Below, piece after piece: positions 51,163-59,662 of a DNA stretch of 64,000 nt. The notes beneath the pieces were generated by a model, which was not told the DNA's origin, ran no database searches, and saw only the letters and a list, made by a program, of their open reading frames with translations. Numbering within the stretch: the first letter of the stretch is position 1; each line of letters begins with the position of its first letter. The stretch is from a virus: the IMG/VR virus record IMGVR_UViG_3300030041_000009, positions 186,001 through 250,000 of that record. One strand, written 5' to 3'. The translations under genes and the position numbers were made by a program.

Positions 51163-51651
51163 ATGGAAATATTAGATATTAAATTTAGAACTGATGGTTT
51201 AGAAAAAAAACTATCAAATTTATATCCTTATCAATTCGAGATTGACGGTATATCTGTGGCTTCATATGAAGGCTTTGTACAGTCTTTAAGGACTCCAGAT
51301 ATACAAATTAAAGAGAATATATGGAAACTATCAGGGTTTGAAGCATGGAAAGCTGGTCAATATTTAAATTGGGTAGATAAGCAAAAATTATATTGGATAT
51401 CTACTCCAATTGATAGACAATCCGAAGAATATGATAATTTAATAACAAGATCTTATGATTGCTTATTTGAAAAAAATGAATATTTTAGAAATAGTTTAAA
51501 AGAATCAATACCTTATAAATTAGAACATTCTATTGGAAAATCTGGAAAAACTAATACATTAATAACAAAAAGTGAATTCTTAATTCAATTAAATAGATTA
51601 AGGTCCAAATTCACAGAAAGAACATATTTTAATTTACTTGATTTGTTCTGA
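51163..51651 (+). CDS. NADAR-superfamily (YbiA-like) N-glycosidase
   Basis: 162 residues. LSNLYPYQFEIDGISVASYEG (here spanning residues 17-37) follows the family opening LSNFyp.pf.idG..y.s.Eh, and KLSGFEAWKAGQY the family AkktG-like loop. NADAR proteins cleave N-glycosidic bonds of riboflavin intermediates or ADP-ribosylated guanine; the 'Ehayq' Glu appears as YEGFVQ. The only plus-strand gene in 36-64 kb, which suggests a separate acquisition. Confidence 0.75.
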   Translation: MEILDIKFRTDGLEKKLSNLYPYQFEIDGISVASYEGFVQSLRTPDIQIKENIWKLSGFEAWKAGQYLNWVDKQKLYWISTPIDRQSEEYDNLITRSYDCLFEKNEYFRNSLKESIPYKLEHSIGKSGKTNTLITKSEFLIQLNRLRSKFTERTYFNLLDLF

Positions 51652-51734
51652 TTTATAAAAATTTCTAAATCTTTTAAATTTTCATAAGAAATAACCTTTA
51701 AATTCTTGTCGTAATAAACTGCGGTATAATCCAT
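51585..51734 (-). CDS. possible small protein antisense to the NADAR gene end
   Basis: 49 residues (MDYTAVYYDKNLKVI...). It overlaps the 3' end of the plus-strand gene by 67 bases. The first 30 residues look like a real small protein; the rest is antisense coding. Confidence 0.35.
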   Translation of the reverse strand: MDYTAVYYDKNLKVISYENLKDLEIFINQNKSSKLKYVLSVNLDLNLFN

Positions 51735-51737
51735 AAT

Positions 51738-51890
51738 TTATTTTTTAGAATTTAAGTTTTTATTTGATATTGGTGGTTTAAATCCACCAATTCCACTATT
51801 TCTGTTTTTACCAAAAATAGTAGATATTGCTAAAAATATAAAAAATATCGCAAGCGGAATGCATATGCATAATATTGTTATATCATCCAT
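51738..51890 (-). CDS. small membrane protein
   Basis: 50 residues: one helix (LCICIPLAIFFIFLAISTIF), then GIGGFKPPISNKN. Upstream of 51734 by three bases. Confidence 0.55.
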   Translation of the reverse strand: MDDITILCICIPLAIFFIFLAISTIFGKNRNSGIGGFKPPISNKNLNSKK

Positions 51891-51896
51891 GATTTA

Positions 51897-52172
51897 ATTA
51901 TTTAAATTTAATTGTTTGTAATTTTTATTCATTAATCCATAATAAATTAAATAATCAATAAGTCAATAAATATTTAAATCATGACTATCAATATATTCAT
52001 CATATTCCAAATTTTCTTTATCATTATTCATAATTCTATAATAAGGATTATCTACATTAGTAACTATAATAACATCGCATTTTTTATTGTGATAATTATA
52101 AAATTATAAATATTTCTATAATTTTATATATTTTTTACAACTCTGTAAATAATTTCTTTATTTTGTTCCATA
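51897..52172 (-). pseudogene. decayed gene (TAA, frameshift and TGA)
   Basis: MEQNKEIIYRVVKNI ends at TAA. After a shift the frame KKCDVIIVTNVDNPYYRIM..EYDEYIDSHDLNIY runs to a TGA, then LIDYLIYYGLMNKN follows in the same frame. Three lesions in 90 codons mark a dead gene rather than recoding. Confidence 0.6.
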
Positions 52173-52181
52173 ATATATTAT

Positions 52182-52469
52182 TTATCTAATTGTATCTCCA
52201 ATATCTTTTGTTTTTGCTATAATATCAATTAATTCTGATTGTGAATCATATTCTTTAATTATATTATTGGCATCTTTAACTACAATAGAATATATAGTAT
52301 CACTAGAATAAAATTTAGATCTAATATTAGTAATTACTACTGGAGATTTCAACTGATTAATGGAATATTCTACATATTGATCATAATTATCAAACTCTTG
52401 TCCATCATAATGTATTTTATTATTACAGCTAAATAATAAAATGCAACTAAATAATATTAATTTTTTCAT
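52182..52469 (-). CDS. lipoprotein
   Basis: 95 residues with a signal peptide and lipobox (KLILFSCILLFSC, Cys15), then a small exported domain (SPVVITNIRSKFYSSD). Phage-encoded lipoproteins often act in superinfection exclusion; role here unproven. Confidence 0.75.
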   Translation of the reverse strand: MKKLILFSCILLFSCNNKIHYDGQEFDNYDQYVEYSINQLKSPVVITNIRSKFYSSDTIYSIVVKDANNIIKEYDSQSELIDIIAKTKDIGDTIR

Positions 52470-52494
52470 ATTTATAATTTTTTAATTTAATTTA

Positions 52495-52941
52495 TTATAA
52501 TGTTATTGGTATTAATTTTTCTGGAATATATTTTTCTGGAATATTTATAATATAATATAGGAAGTTATAGTTAGAAAATGGATCTGGACATTCTCCTATA
52601 GAAAGTAAAGAGTTAATATTTAATTCGTAATTACTATAATAAACAAATTGTAATGTTGGAGTAATTATATTGTTATTGATCTTTATTCTAACGCTCTTCA
52701 TTGGCAACTCAATTAATCTATACATACCATCTACGTTTCCTAAACATCTAACCATCAATTCGGTTTTTTCTTTAGAGTTATAAATCCCATAAACCAATAA
52801 AAAACTACCACTTGCTGATTTATTTGATACTTCAGTTTTAACCATTTGTCTTAAAACAACTGGTTTTGTCACATATGTTTTATATTTTTGACAAGACAAA
52901 AATAATACACTAAACAATGCACATAAAAATAATTTTTTCAT
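52495..52941 (-). CDS. lipoprotein
   Basis: 148 residues: KLFLCALFSVLFLSC lipobox (Cys17), then a beta-rich domain (VVLRQMVKTEVSNKSASGSF). Overlaps the upstream gene by four bases. Role unknown. Confidence 0.75.
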   Translation of the reverse strand: MKKLFLCALFSVLFLSCQKYKTYVTKPVVLRQMVKTEVSNKSASGSFLLVYGIYNSKEKTELMVRCLGNVDGMYRLIELPMKSVRIKINNNIITPTLQFVYYSNYELNINSLLSIGECPDPFSNYNFLYYIINIPEKYIPEKLIPITL

Positions 52942-53405
52942 ATATTTATTTCTTTAATGTAATTTTTCCATTTATATTCAATAGTTCTCCAATTTTTCCT
53001 TTCATAACTATCATCTGAATATTCATAATATTTCTTACTATTAACATATTCTTCATAATCATTTACAATTCCTACCTTTCCTTCTACTACTGTTTTTCTT
53101 TTATATTCTTTTCTTTCAAAAATATAATCAGGTTTTATTTTTTCGATTTTTTCGATTTTTTTATTAACTGTATAAGTTTTTTCAATAATCTCATTGCCTA
53201 CAATAGTATATTCTGTATTAAATTTATTAAGATATGATAAGTGAGGATTAGAAAATAACACAACATATATCATTAACTGTGTGTGCGTTTCATCATCTAA
53301 TTTATCACAATTAATAATTTCTATTTCTTTCATCAAACTAAATGCTTGAATTCTTTTTATTTGTTTTTGTTCTTCATCAGAATAACTATAAAACTCTTTT
53401 TTCAT
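52938..53405 (-). CDS. hypothetical charged protein
   Basis: 155 residues; helical start (YSDEEQKQIKRIQAFSL), then highly charged (EKIEKIKPDYIFERKEYKR), Tyr/Trp-rich end. Unknown. Confidence 0.62.
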   Translation of the reverse strand: MKKEFYSYSDEEQKQIKRIQAFSLMKEIEIINCDKLDDETHTQLMIYVVLFSNPHLSYLNKFNTEYTIVGNEIIEKTYTVNKKIEKIEKIKPDYIFERKEYKRKTVVEGKVGIVNDYEEYVNSKKYYEYSDDSYERKNWRTIEYKWKNYIKEINI

Positions 53406-53421
53406 ATATTTATTTAATTAA

Positions 53422-53838
53422 TTAAAACCAAGATCTATGTGTTTCTTCTATTGATTCATGTCCATCATCTTCTTCTCTAATATACCATTCAACATCATCT
53501 GGAATTTCAACAATTTTTATTTCGTCAGGTTTTATTTCTTCCACTGCTTTAACTAAATTTACATCATCTCTTAAAATTTCCATTTGATCAAAATAATTTT
53601 CTTTATCAAAAATGTTATTTTCATTTGTTAATTCTTTTCCTAAATCATTAAATGAAGTATAAAAATAATCATCAGCATCTTCAATTTTTTTATATTTAGT
53701 GATATTTAAATAACTATAATCTCTGATATAAAAATATGGTTTACCCAAATTTGAAAGTTCGAAATATCTACGTATAACTTTTGTTGATAATGAAAAAGTA
53801 CAACCATTATTACTATTTACTATTACTATTTTTTGCAT
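53422..53838 (-). CDS. hypothetical acidic protein
   Basis: 138 residues: beta start (KIVIVNSNNGCTFSLSTK), then acidic, ending EEDDGHESIEETHRSWF. Unknown. Confidence 0.62.
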   Translation of the reverse strand: MQKIVIVNSNNGCTFSLSTKVIRRYFELSNLGKPYFYIRDYSYLNITKYKKIEDADDYFYTSFNDLGKELTNENNIFDKENYFDQMEILRDDVNLVKAVEEIKPDEIKIVEIPDDVEWYIREEDDGHESIEETHRSWF

Positions 53839-53843
53839 ATTTT

Positions 53844-54188
53844 TTATAATTTTTCTAATTTTTTTAATTTTTCTTTTCTAATAACGCTAACAAGTATTTT
53901 TTTACCAAAATCAGATAATATATATTTATCAGTATATTCTGAAAAATATTTATCAACTAATGAATATTTTATTAACTCTGGTATTAAATAAAGTGTACCG
54001 TCACAATTTCTTATTTTAAATTCTTCAACAAGATTCAAATATAATGAATTGCCTATAAAATCAGAGATAGATTGATATTGTGGATCTTTATATTCAGCAC
54101 TACCATTCTCATAAATATAAATTAATAATTTATGAGCATCATGACTAATATTATTAATAATATTTCTGCTATTTATTATATTTTGCAT
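53844..54188 (-). CDS. small protein with RKEKLKKLEKL tail, intact paralogue of 54402-54724
   Basis: 114 residues: helix AHKLLIYIYENGSAEYKD, EEFKIRNCDGTLYLI, YILSDFGKKILVSVIRKEKLKKL. The plan looks winged-helix-like (helix, strand pair, then SDFGKKIL helix). Reference for the broken copy upstream. Confidence 0.7.
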   Translation of the reverse strand: MQNIINSRNIINNISHDAHKLLIYIYENGSAEYKDPQYQSISDFIGNSLYLNLVEEFKIRNCDGTLYLIPELIKYSLVDKYFSEYTDKYILSDFGKKILVSVIRKEKLKKLEKL

Positions 54189-54397
54189 ATTTTTTTCAAT
54201 TTTTCTATTCTTTGATATTTTATATCTAATTTAAATTTTTCTTCTTCTATATAAAAACCAGGCGGATACTGTAATATTACATAATATTTTTTTCTATTTT
54301 TCACATATCCAGTACGTTCAATAATATAAGAATTATTTATTACAATTAAATTATCATATGTTTCTAATGCAATTACTACATCACCATGTTTAAACAT
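54176..54397 (-). CDS. MFKHGD-type small protein
   Basis: 73 residues: MFKHGDVVIALE head, SYIIERTGYVKNRKKYYVIL, tail YQRIEKLKKICKI. Member of the PGDKVVCI family with diverged tail. Overlaps 53844-54188 by 13 bases. Confidence 0.72.
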   Translation of the reverse strand: MFKHGDVVIALETYDNLIVINNSYIIERTGYVKNRKKYYVILQYPPGFYIEEEKFKLDIKYQRIEKLKKICKI

Positions 54398-54401
54398 TTT
54401 T

Positions 54402-54724
54402 TTATATTTTATTTAAATTTTCTAATTTAATTCTTCTACAATTATTTTCTAACATTTTTTTACCTATTTCAGTTAATATAAATGTAGGATGCCATGCAAA
54501 ATTATTACTACAAACTAAATTATGTATCTCAAGTCGATTAAATAATAAGTTCCATTACAATTTCTATGTTTAAATTGTTCAACTGTAATAAATTCATTAT
54601 TAGATTTTATAAATTTATCTATATTTTCAAATTCATAATCACGATATTCTGCTTGTTTATGCTCTTTAATGTACATCAATAAATTAAATGCTTCATCACT
54701 AATTTTAAATTTAAATTCTACCAT
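54402..54724 (-). pseudogene. frameshifted copy of the 53844-54188 gene
   Basis: Frame 1 (from ATG 54724) gives AFNLLMYIKEHKQAEYRD..FKHRNCNGTYYLIDL and reaches TAG at 54517. One base shift at about 54538 continues as EIHNLVCSNNFAWHP..FILTEIGKKMLENNCRRIKLENLNKI to TAA at 54402, matching the intact paralogue throughout. Either a mutation, a sequencing error or a -1 frameshift. Confidence 0.72.
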
Positions 54725-54817
54725 TGTAATTCACTAATATTAAATGTATTATAAAAAAGATGCAAGATCATGATATATAATATAAATATATAATATCTTC
54801 CCGTAATTTGTTGATTA

Positions 54818-55840
54818 TCAATTAATTAAATATTCATTGTTAATGACCTTAAAACTTATTGATGAATCAATTGATTTAAATACACTTCCCTCCCTTTTTG
54901 ATGAATTTGTTAATACAGATTTGCCTTCAACATGTTTTAATATTTCATCAATAGTGCCAGGTAATTTATAATAACTACAAATTAAAGGAACCGTGTCAGC
55001 ATTTAATACATTAGTTACAATATCAACGAATGTATTATAATCTTCCAATTTATATTCATCTATATTAAAAACTCTAAAATATTTTATTGTTTTATGGCTT
55101 AATTTATAGTTATTGCCTTCTATTCCTGAACCAATTAATTCACCTTGAACAGCAATATTTTTACCATATATTCTTAATTTCTCTTCAATATTATTTTCAA
55201 TTGCAAATTTCCAAAATAAATTATTTGGATTTCTTTTAAATTCCCAGTTTCTACCACACACGCCAAATACTCCATTATGTAAATACATAGTGGTAGATTG
55301 ACCATCAAGTTTCTCTGTTTCATAGAATATTACATTATCTTTTTTCCATTCATCGAAATCATCAGATAAATTTTGTGCGCGTTCTTCATTTGTCTTCAAT
55401 ATGAATGAAGGAATAGGACCAACAACATCAGCTTTAAGTTCATCAGGTATTGGAACTTCAAATTTTACAACATTTAGATAATCAGATACATCATCACCTT
55501 CTGTCAATTTAAATATATGACAAGGTGTATCATTTAAAATATCTAATGACATTATTAGTCCACATGAAAATTGTTTGCGTAATTTGACCGTTCTCAAGAG
55601 GAAACCTTCTTGTTCATCAGTTTTTCTATATGAACTATTTCTAAGAAATTCAAATTCTTCTCTAATAGGTAATAGTGAATCAATTTCAAAATAAACAACT
55701 TTGTCACCTACTTTAAATTCGTCTTTTTTAACTACTACTTTCCAACCTTTTATGCGTGCAACCTCTATTCTATCTGCTCCTTTAATTGGTAATATGTCTT
55801 TAATTACCTGAATTGTTGCTAATTTTCTATCTATATTCAT
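54818..55840 (-). CDS. RNA ligase (Rnl5/DraRnl, TIGR02306-like)
   Basis: 340 residues. The N-terminal about 130 residues are an OB-like domain (IKGADRIEVARIKGWKVVV) as in Deinococcus-type ligases. Motif I is EKLDG (Lys177 is the AMP attachment site), then GVCGRNWEF, motif IIIa/IV QGELIG and EGSVFK, motif V SFKVIN. It should seal 3'-OH/5'-phosphate ends, including nicked duplexes. Together with Pnkp it makes a complete RNA-repair pair. Confidence 0.9.
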   Translation of the reverse strand: MNIDRKLATIQVIKDILPIKGADRIEVARIKGWKVVVKKDEFKVGDKVVYFEIDSLLPIREEFEFLRNSSYRKTDEQEGFLLRTVKLRKQFSCGLIMSLDILNDTPCHIFKLTEGDDVSDYLNVVKFEVPIPDELKADVVGPIPSFILKTNEERAQNLSDDFDEWKKDNVIFYETEKLDGQSTTMYLHNGVFGVCGRNWEFKRNPNNLFWKFAIENNIEEKLRIYGKNIAVQGELIGSGIEGNNYKLSHKTIKYFRVFNIDEYKLEDYNTFVDIVTNVLNADTVPLICSYYKLPGTIDEILKHVEGKSVLTNSSKREGSVFKSIDSSISFKVINNEYLIN

Positions 55841-56120
55841 AATTTGCTTCTATTATATATTCTTTTATTTGGTTATAAAGTAATCTATCTGGTTCATATA
55901 ATTTTGATTCTATATCATTAGAATCATTTATTTTTATGAAATCTTTATTAATTTCTTTTATTATAATAATACTTTGATGATCATATCTACCAGATTTTGC
56001 TTGAATTATATACAATAATCTTGCTTTATTACCTATTGCTTTCTTTTTATATAATATTAAACCACATTGTTCAATAACAGCATTATAATTAATATCATTA
56101 TTGTGATTGTGCTCTTTCAT
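55827..56120 (-). CDS. hypothetical protein
   Basis: 97 residues: NAVIEQCGLILYKKKAIGN, SGRYDHQSIIIIKEIN; overlaps the RNA ligase start by 14 bases. Unknown; position suggests co-expression with the ligase. Confidence 0.6.
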   Translation of the reverse strand: MKEHNHNNDINYNAVIEQCGLILYKKKAIGNKARLLYIIQAKSGRYDHQSIIIIKEINKDFIKINDSNDIESKLYEPDRLLYNQIKEYIIEANYEYR

Positions 56121-56124
56121 ATCT

Positions 56125-56361
56125 CTATTTTAATTGTGAAATATAAGAGCAACCGTTATCTAATCTATATGTTAGTTTAGTATCATATTTTTTTTCATAT
56201 GCTGAAATATATCTTTCTAATTCTTCTATATTATTATGTAGATAAATAATTTCCTCAAATGGTTTTGTATAGTATATTCCAAGAAATTGATCATTCCAAG
56301 ATTCAATGCACGTTTCCATCCACATTTTTTTAAATTCTTTATCAAAATAATCTTTTGCCAT
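56125..56361 (-). CDS. small hypothetical protein
   Basis: 78 residues, helical, acidic (ELERYISAYEKKYDTK). Unknown. Confidence 0.6.
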   Translation of the reverse strand: MAKDYFDKEFKKMWMETCIESWNDQFLGIYYTKPFEEIIYLHNNIEELERYISAYEKKYDTKLTYRLDNGCSYISQLK

Positions 56362-56369
56362 AATAATTA

Positions 56370-56654
56370 TTATTTAAAATAAATTCTTTTGTATTCATTA
56401 TTAAAATCAAAATATAGAAATTCACTTATATTACCATTTAGTTCACTATCTTTATATAAAAAATCAAATTTATCTGAATTTTTTGGAAATCCAATTCCAA
56501 GTTCTTTCTCCCATTCTTTTGATAATTCAATAAAATCTTTCCATATCATAACGCTAGTGTCTCCTTGCCCATCATAAAAAACAAATACTAATCTATTTAA
56601 TTGTTCTTCTGTGAAATTATCAAGTTCATCTTTTGTTATATAAATATTTTTCAT
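56370..56654 (-). CDS. hypothetical acidic protein
   Basis: 94 residues; YITKDELDNFTEEQLNRLVFVFYDGQ resembles small phage 'TKEELxxLxxxxL' proteins. ATGA overlap with the NadM-like gene. Confidence 0.6.
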   Translation of the reverse strand: MKNIYITKDELDNFTEEQLNRLVFVFYDGQGDTSVMIWKDFIELSKEWEKELGIGFPKNSDKFDFLYKDSELNGNISEFLYFDFNNEYKRIYFK

Positions 56655-57202
56655 TCTTTATTTAATTCAATAAATGATTTAATCGTATTTCTGTTATTAT
56701 AGACTGATTTTGGAACCATGTTTTTTAGCTCAGGAGAATTGCTCAGTATAGCTTTTCTAACTTCGGTAGCAGATACACCATCTTCAACAGTTCCTCTTGC
56801 TAATAGCACCAGAGATACATTATTTTTGAACATAAATCCTGGAAACCATTTAGTGATGATTTCAAATCCATCTGAATAATACATAGTGAAACAACTATCT
56901 TTAATTTGATCTACTATTTTAGTATAAAGATAAAAACCCCATTCAATAGAATTATCACTTTCTGAAGTTAAATCATCTAATGGTATTATTAAACATTTAT
57001 CAATCAACTTAGCTTCTTTTAATGCATCTTTTAGCATTTCAATTCTAATGCTAACTGGAATTGGATTTCTTGAGTCAACTTTATCCGCACTTCCAACTAA
57101 AAATACTACATTTTCATTTTCATCATATGCCTTTTTAATTAATGCCATATGACCATTATGTACTGGCTGAACTCTTGCTAATATTACTCCGAATTTATTC
57201 AT
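56651..57202 (-). CDS. NMN adenylyltransferase-like protein (NadM/NadR type)
   Basis: 183 residues. GVILARVQPVHNGHMALI holds the RxQPxHxGH nucleotide-binding loop; FLVGSADKVDSRNPIPVSIRIEML (by parts) is the GSAxxxRxxxNPxxxxxR substrate region of NadM/NadR and Nudix-linked NMN adenylyltransferases; GVSATEVRKAI is the SxTxxR motif. It should form NAD+ from NMN and ATP. With NadD it gives two routes to NAD+ intermediates. Confidence 0.85.
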   Translation of the reverse strand: MNKFGVILARVQPVHNGHMALIKKAYDENENVVFLVGSADKVDSRNPIPVSIRIEMLKDALKEAKLIDKCLIIPLDDLTSESDNSIEWGFYLYTKIVDQIKDSCFTMYYSDGFEIITKWFPGFMFKNNVSLVLLARGTVEDGVSATEVRKAILSNSPELKNMVPKSVYNNRNTIKSFIELNKE

Positions 57203-57419
57203 ATATTTTTAATTTTTTTAATTTTTTTTTTCTAATTTCTGATACTGTTATTAAATTTTTTGGTTCAAAATAATACATTGGAAGTTCATATAAAGAAATA
57301 ATGGTGAAATTATCGCTAAAATAATCTTTGATTGTAAAAATATTATATCTATTATCTGTTATATATTTATGATGTTCATAAAAATAATCAGTAAATAAAA
57401 CTTTATCTCCTATTTTCAT
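57195..57419 (-). CDS. MKIGDK-type small protein with RKKKLKKL tail
   Basis: 74 residues: MKIGDKVLFTDYF, YNIFTIKDYF, EIRKKKLKKLKIYE. Overlaps NadM-like start by eight bases. Family of MFKPGDK proteins. Confidence 0.75.
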   Translation of the reverse strand: MKIGDKVLFTDYFYEHHKYITDNRYNIFTIKDYFSDNFTIISLYELPMYYFEPKNLITVSEIRKKKLKKLKIYE

Positions 57420-57531
57420 TTATTTTTAATAATTTTCTTTTTCTTAATTTACTTCCAACTAAATCTTTTTTTATGATAACTTTCATATCATGATTAATCC
57501 ACATGGTTGATATATTAATAGGTATACCGTC
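57412..57531 (-). pseudogene. C-terminal remnant of an RKxKL-tail gene
   Basis: An open stretch bounded upstream by TAA reads VDGIPINISTMWINHDMKVII..LVGSKLRKRKLLKINENRR. Only ATG 57501 is available (33 residues). The body of the gene seems replaced by the structured segment 57541-57800. Confidence 0.5.
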
Positions 57532-57540
57532 AACTTAAAC

Positions 57541-57800
57541 TTATACAAATTTGTACTTGCTGTGACGTTTGAATTTCGTTTGATGAAATTCTTTATCCGA
57601 ACACACTATTCTTTAATAATTTAAAGAAATCGTAGTCGCTTTTAATTATTTAAACTACATAACGAACAACCATTTTTAAGACTTATTATAGTCCGTTGTT
57701 AAGATGTATTTAAAAGTGTATTAATCGTTCTATGTTTACTGTAATCAATATTATTGATATGTATAACGATTAAAAGTTTCAGTTTGATTTTTAATCAAAC
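57541..57800. ncRNA. cluster of seven consecutive hairpins
   Basis: No gene. Stems: TACAAA/TTTGTA (57544), GAATTTC-N7-GAAATTC (57571-57591), TTCTTTAA/TTAAAGAA (about 57609), GTAG/CTAC (57632-57658), AACAAC/GTTGTT enclosing GACT/AGTC (57665-57700), TAATCGTT/AACGATTA enclosing ATCAATA/TATTGAT-like (57722-57772), GTTTGATT/AATCAAAC (57782-57800). A structured RNA, ribozyme/intron or an origin are all possible; strand unclear. Confidence 0.5.
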
Positions 57801-57877
57801 TTATTACTTTTATCATGACATCAAAGAACTATTTGTTTAATTATATTTAATAGTATAATATTTTAAAAAAGTTTATT

Positions 57878-58144
57878 TTATTTACACTTTTTTATATTTT
57901 TATTTAATTTTTTTGTAACGGAATCTTTACCTTTTGGTGCTTTATATTTTATAAGAAATCTTTTAACTGATTTTAAAGAATAATAATTACTAGTATATTC
58001 ATATTTATAAAAATTGAAGTCATCTTCTTTTTCCCATCTTAATAATTCACAATTCCACCAATAACCATTTATATTAATTGAAAATGGTCTTTTGAATGAA
58101 TATTTAATTCTCGCCCCTTTTTGCTTAGTATATGTTATTTTCAT
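57878..58144 (-). CDS. hypothetical basic protein
   Basis: 88 residues, very basic (SVKRFLIKYKAPKGKD, KKLNKNIKKCK), with INGYWWNCELLRWEKEDDF. A TATCTTTG box lies 31 bases upstream. Nucleic-acid binding is possible from charge alone. Confidence 0.65.
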   Translation of the reverse strand: MKITYTKQKGARIKYSFKRPFSININGYWWNCELLRWEKEDDFNFYKYEYTSNYYSLKSVKRFLIKYKAPKGKDSVTKKLNKNIKKCK

Positions 58145-58174
58145 GAGTATTTTAAATAATTATTATAATGATGA

Positions 58175-58182
58175 CAAAGATA
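58175..58182 (-). promoter_or_regulatory. Bacteroidota -7 box (TATCTTTG)
   Basis: CAAAGATA on the plus strand, between the MFKPGDK array and the gene at 58144. Confidence 0.55.
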
Positions 58183-58237
58183 TAAAATATAAATGATTTA
58201 GATATTAATATATTATTTATTTTATTGATTTTTAACT

Positions 58238-58486
58238 TTAAATATTAAAATCTTTATATAATTTTTTAAGTTTTTCTTTTCTACATTCTTTAATAGATAA
58301 ATATTTATTAATTCTATGATAATTTTCTGCATCTTCATTGATTGATATTAAACCATTTTCATAATCATAATCATTCACTATCATATCATTATAATTTGAT
58401 GAATATGATATAGTTTTTATATAATCACAGAATGTGAAAATTTTGTTAGTTGATATTTCTAATAACTTATCTCCTGGTTTGAACAT
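58238..58486 (-). CDS. MFKPGDK array member
   Basis: 82 residues, MFKPGDKLLEI head, KECRKEKLKKLYKDF tail. Last of the array; its start overlaps the end of the upstream member by 28 bases in a different frame. Confidence 0.78.
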   Translation of the reverse strand: MFKPGDKLLEISTNKIFTFCDYIKTISYSSNYNDMIVNDYDYENGLISINEDAENYHRINKYLSIKECRKEKLKKLYKDFNI

Positions 58487-58704
58487 AATTTTAATAGTTT
58501 TTGTTTTCTATATTCTTTTAATGTTATAAATCTATTTTCATGATATTCAAAATCATTTTCTAATATAATATAATTAAAATGATCTGATTGATATGTAAAG
58601 CATAGTTTAATTATATAAATATGGTTTAATAATAATTTTCTCATACTATTATCATCTAAATAAGAATTATCAATACAAATTACTTTATCTCCTGGTTTTA
58701 ACAT
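58459..58704 (-). CDS. MLKPGDK array member
   Basis: 81 residues, MLKPGDKVICID, HIYIIKLCF, LKEYRKQKLLKLCSNQEISY. The terminal CSNQEIS is the out-of-frame translation of the next gene's MFKPGDK start. Confidence 0.8.
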   Translation of the reverse strand: MLKPGDKVICIDNSYLDDNSMRKLLLNHIYIIKLCFTYQSDHFNYIILENDFEYHENRFITLKEYRKQKLLKLCSNQEISY

Positions 58705-58922
58705 AATTTTAATATTTTTTGTTTTCTATATTCTTTTAATGATATAAATCTATTAGAATTAAATTCAAAATTATATTTTTCTAATATCATACCAATATAA
58801 TTATTTTCTGTATCATAACTAAAAATATCTTCAATTATATAAATATTATTTAATTGTAATAGATTTATATCATATAAATAAGAATTATCAATGCAAACTA
58901 CTCTATCTCTTATCTTGAACAT
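58698..58922 (-). CDS. MFKIRDR array member
   Basis: 74 residues, MFKIRDRVVCID, IYIIEDIFS, LKEYRKQKILKLC. Close paralogue of 58459-58704 (both contain NSYLxD). Confidence 0.8.
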   Translation of the reverse strand: MFKIRDRVVCIDNSYLYDINLLQLNNIYIIEDIFSYDTENNYIGMILEKYNFEFNSNRFISLKEYRKQKILKLC

Positions 58923-59191
58923 TCTTCTAATTTTTTTAGTTTTTCTTTTCTCATTAAAATTTCTATATTTTTACCAGTTTTTTTATAATAAATATCTTTT
59001 AATTTTTCAATATTAATTATGAAAATATACAGGTTCGAATTCATTTTTTTATCTATGAAAAAAACATTAGTAGATGATTCAATGCATATTATATAATTAT
59101 TATCAATTATATAGTTAGTATCAAAACATTCATGGGTTTTTCTAAGATTTAGATTTTCTATATAATTAACAAGACTTGATTCACTTATCAT
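58910..59191 (-). CDS. small protein with RKEKLKKLEE tail, different head
   Basis: 93 residues. The head MISESSLVNYIENL and core are unlike the MFKPGDK family, but the tail LMRKEKLKKLEECSR is the same: tail-only membership. Confidence 0.7.
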   Translation of the reverse strand: MISESSLVNYIENLNLRKTHECFDTNYIIDNNYIICIESSTNVFFIDKKMNSNLYIFIINIEKLKDIYYKKTGKNIEILMRKEKLKKLEECSR

Positions 59192-59420
59192 TTTTATTTA
59201 ATTTTAATAATTTTAATTTACGATATTCTTTTAATAGCATAAAACAATTATAATTATATCCATATTTTATATCTTTGAAACAAATAATAAAATTTTCACT
59301 AAATAATTTTTTATATCTTATATCTTTATATTCTGTAACTTCTAATATTGTATTAGGTAAATTGTATTTTTTTCTATATTGTTGATCAATGCAAACTACT
59401 TTATCTCCTGGTTTGAACAT
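59181..59420 (-). CDS. MFKPGDK array member
   Basis: 79 residues, MFKPGDKVVCIDQQ, ILEVTEYKDI, LKEYRKLKLLKLNK. Confidence 0.8.
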   Translation of the reverse strand: MFKPGDKVVCIDQQYRKKYNLPNTILEVTEYKDIRYKKLFSENFIICFKDIKYGYNYNCFMLLKEYRKLKLLKLNKNDK

Positions 59421-59662
59421 AATTCTATTTGTTTGAGTTTTTGTTTTCTATATTCTTTTAATAATATAAATCTCTCTGAATAAAATGTCTCATTACAACA
59501 TTCTTTTATTTCAACTCTTGATCTACCAAAACTTGATCTATCAAAAACTGAAAAATCTATATTAATTGTATAAATATTATATTTAATTAGGTTTACATTA
59601 TAATTATTATTATTATATTTTTTAACATCAATACAAACTACTTTATCTCCTACTTTGAACAT
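59396..59662 (-). CDS. MFKVGDK array member
   Basis: 88 residues, MFKVGDKVVCIDVKK, LIKYNIYTINIDF, LKEYRKQKLKQIELCSNQEIK; 25-base overlap with the next start. Confidence 0.8.
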   Translation of the reverse strand: MFKVGDKVVCIDVKKYNNNNYNVNLIKYNIYTINIDFSVFDRSSFGRSRVEIKECCNETFYSERFILLKEYRKQKLKQIELCSNQEIK

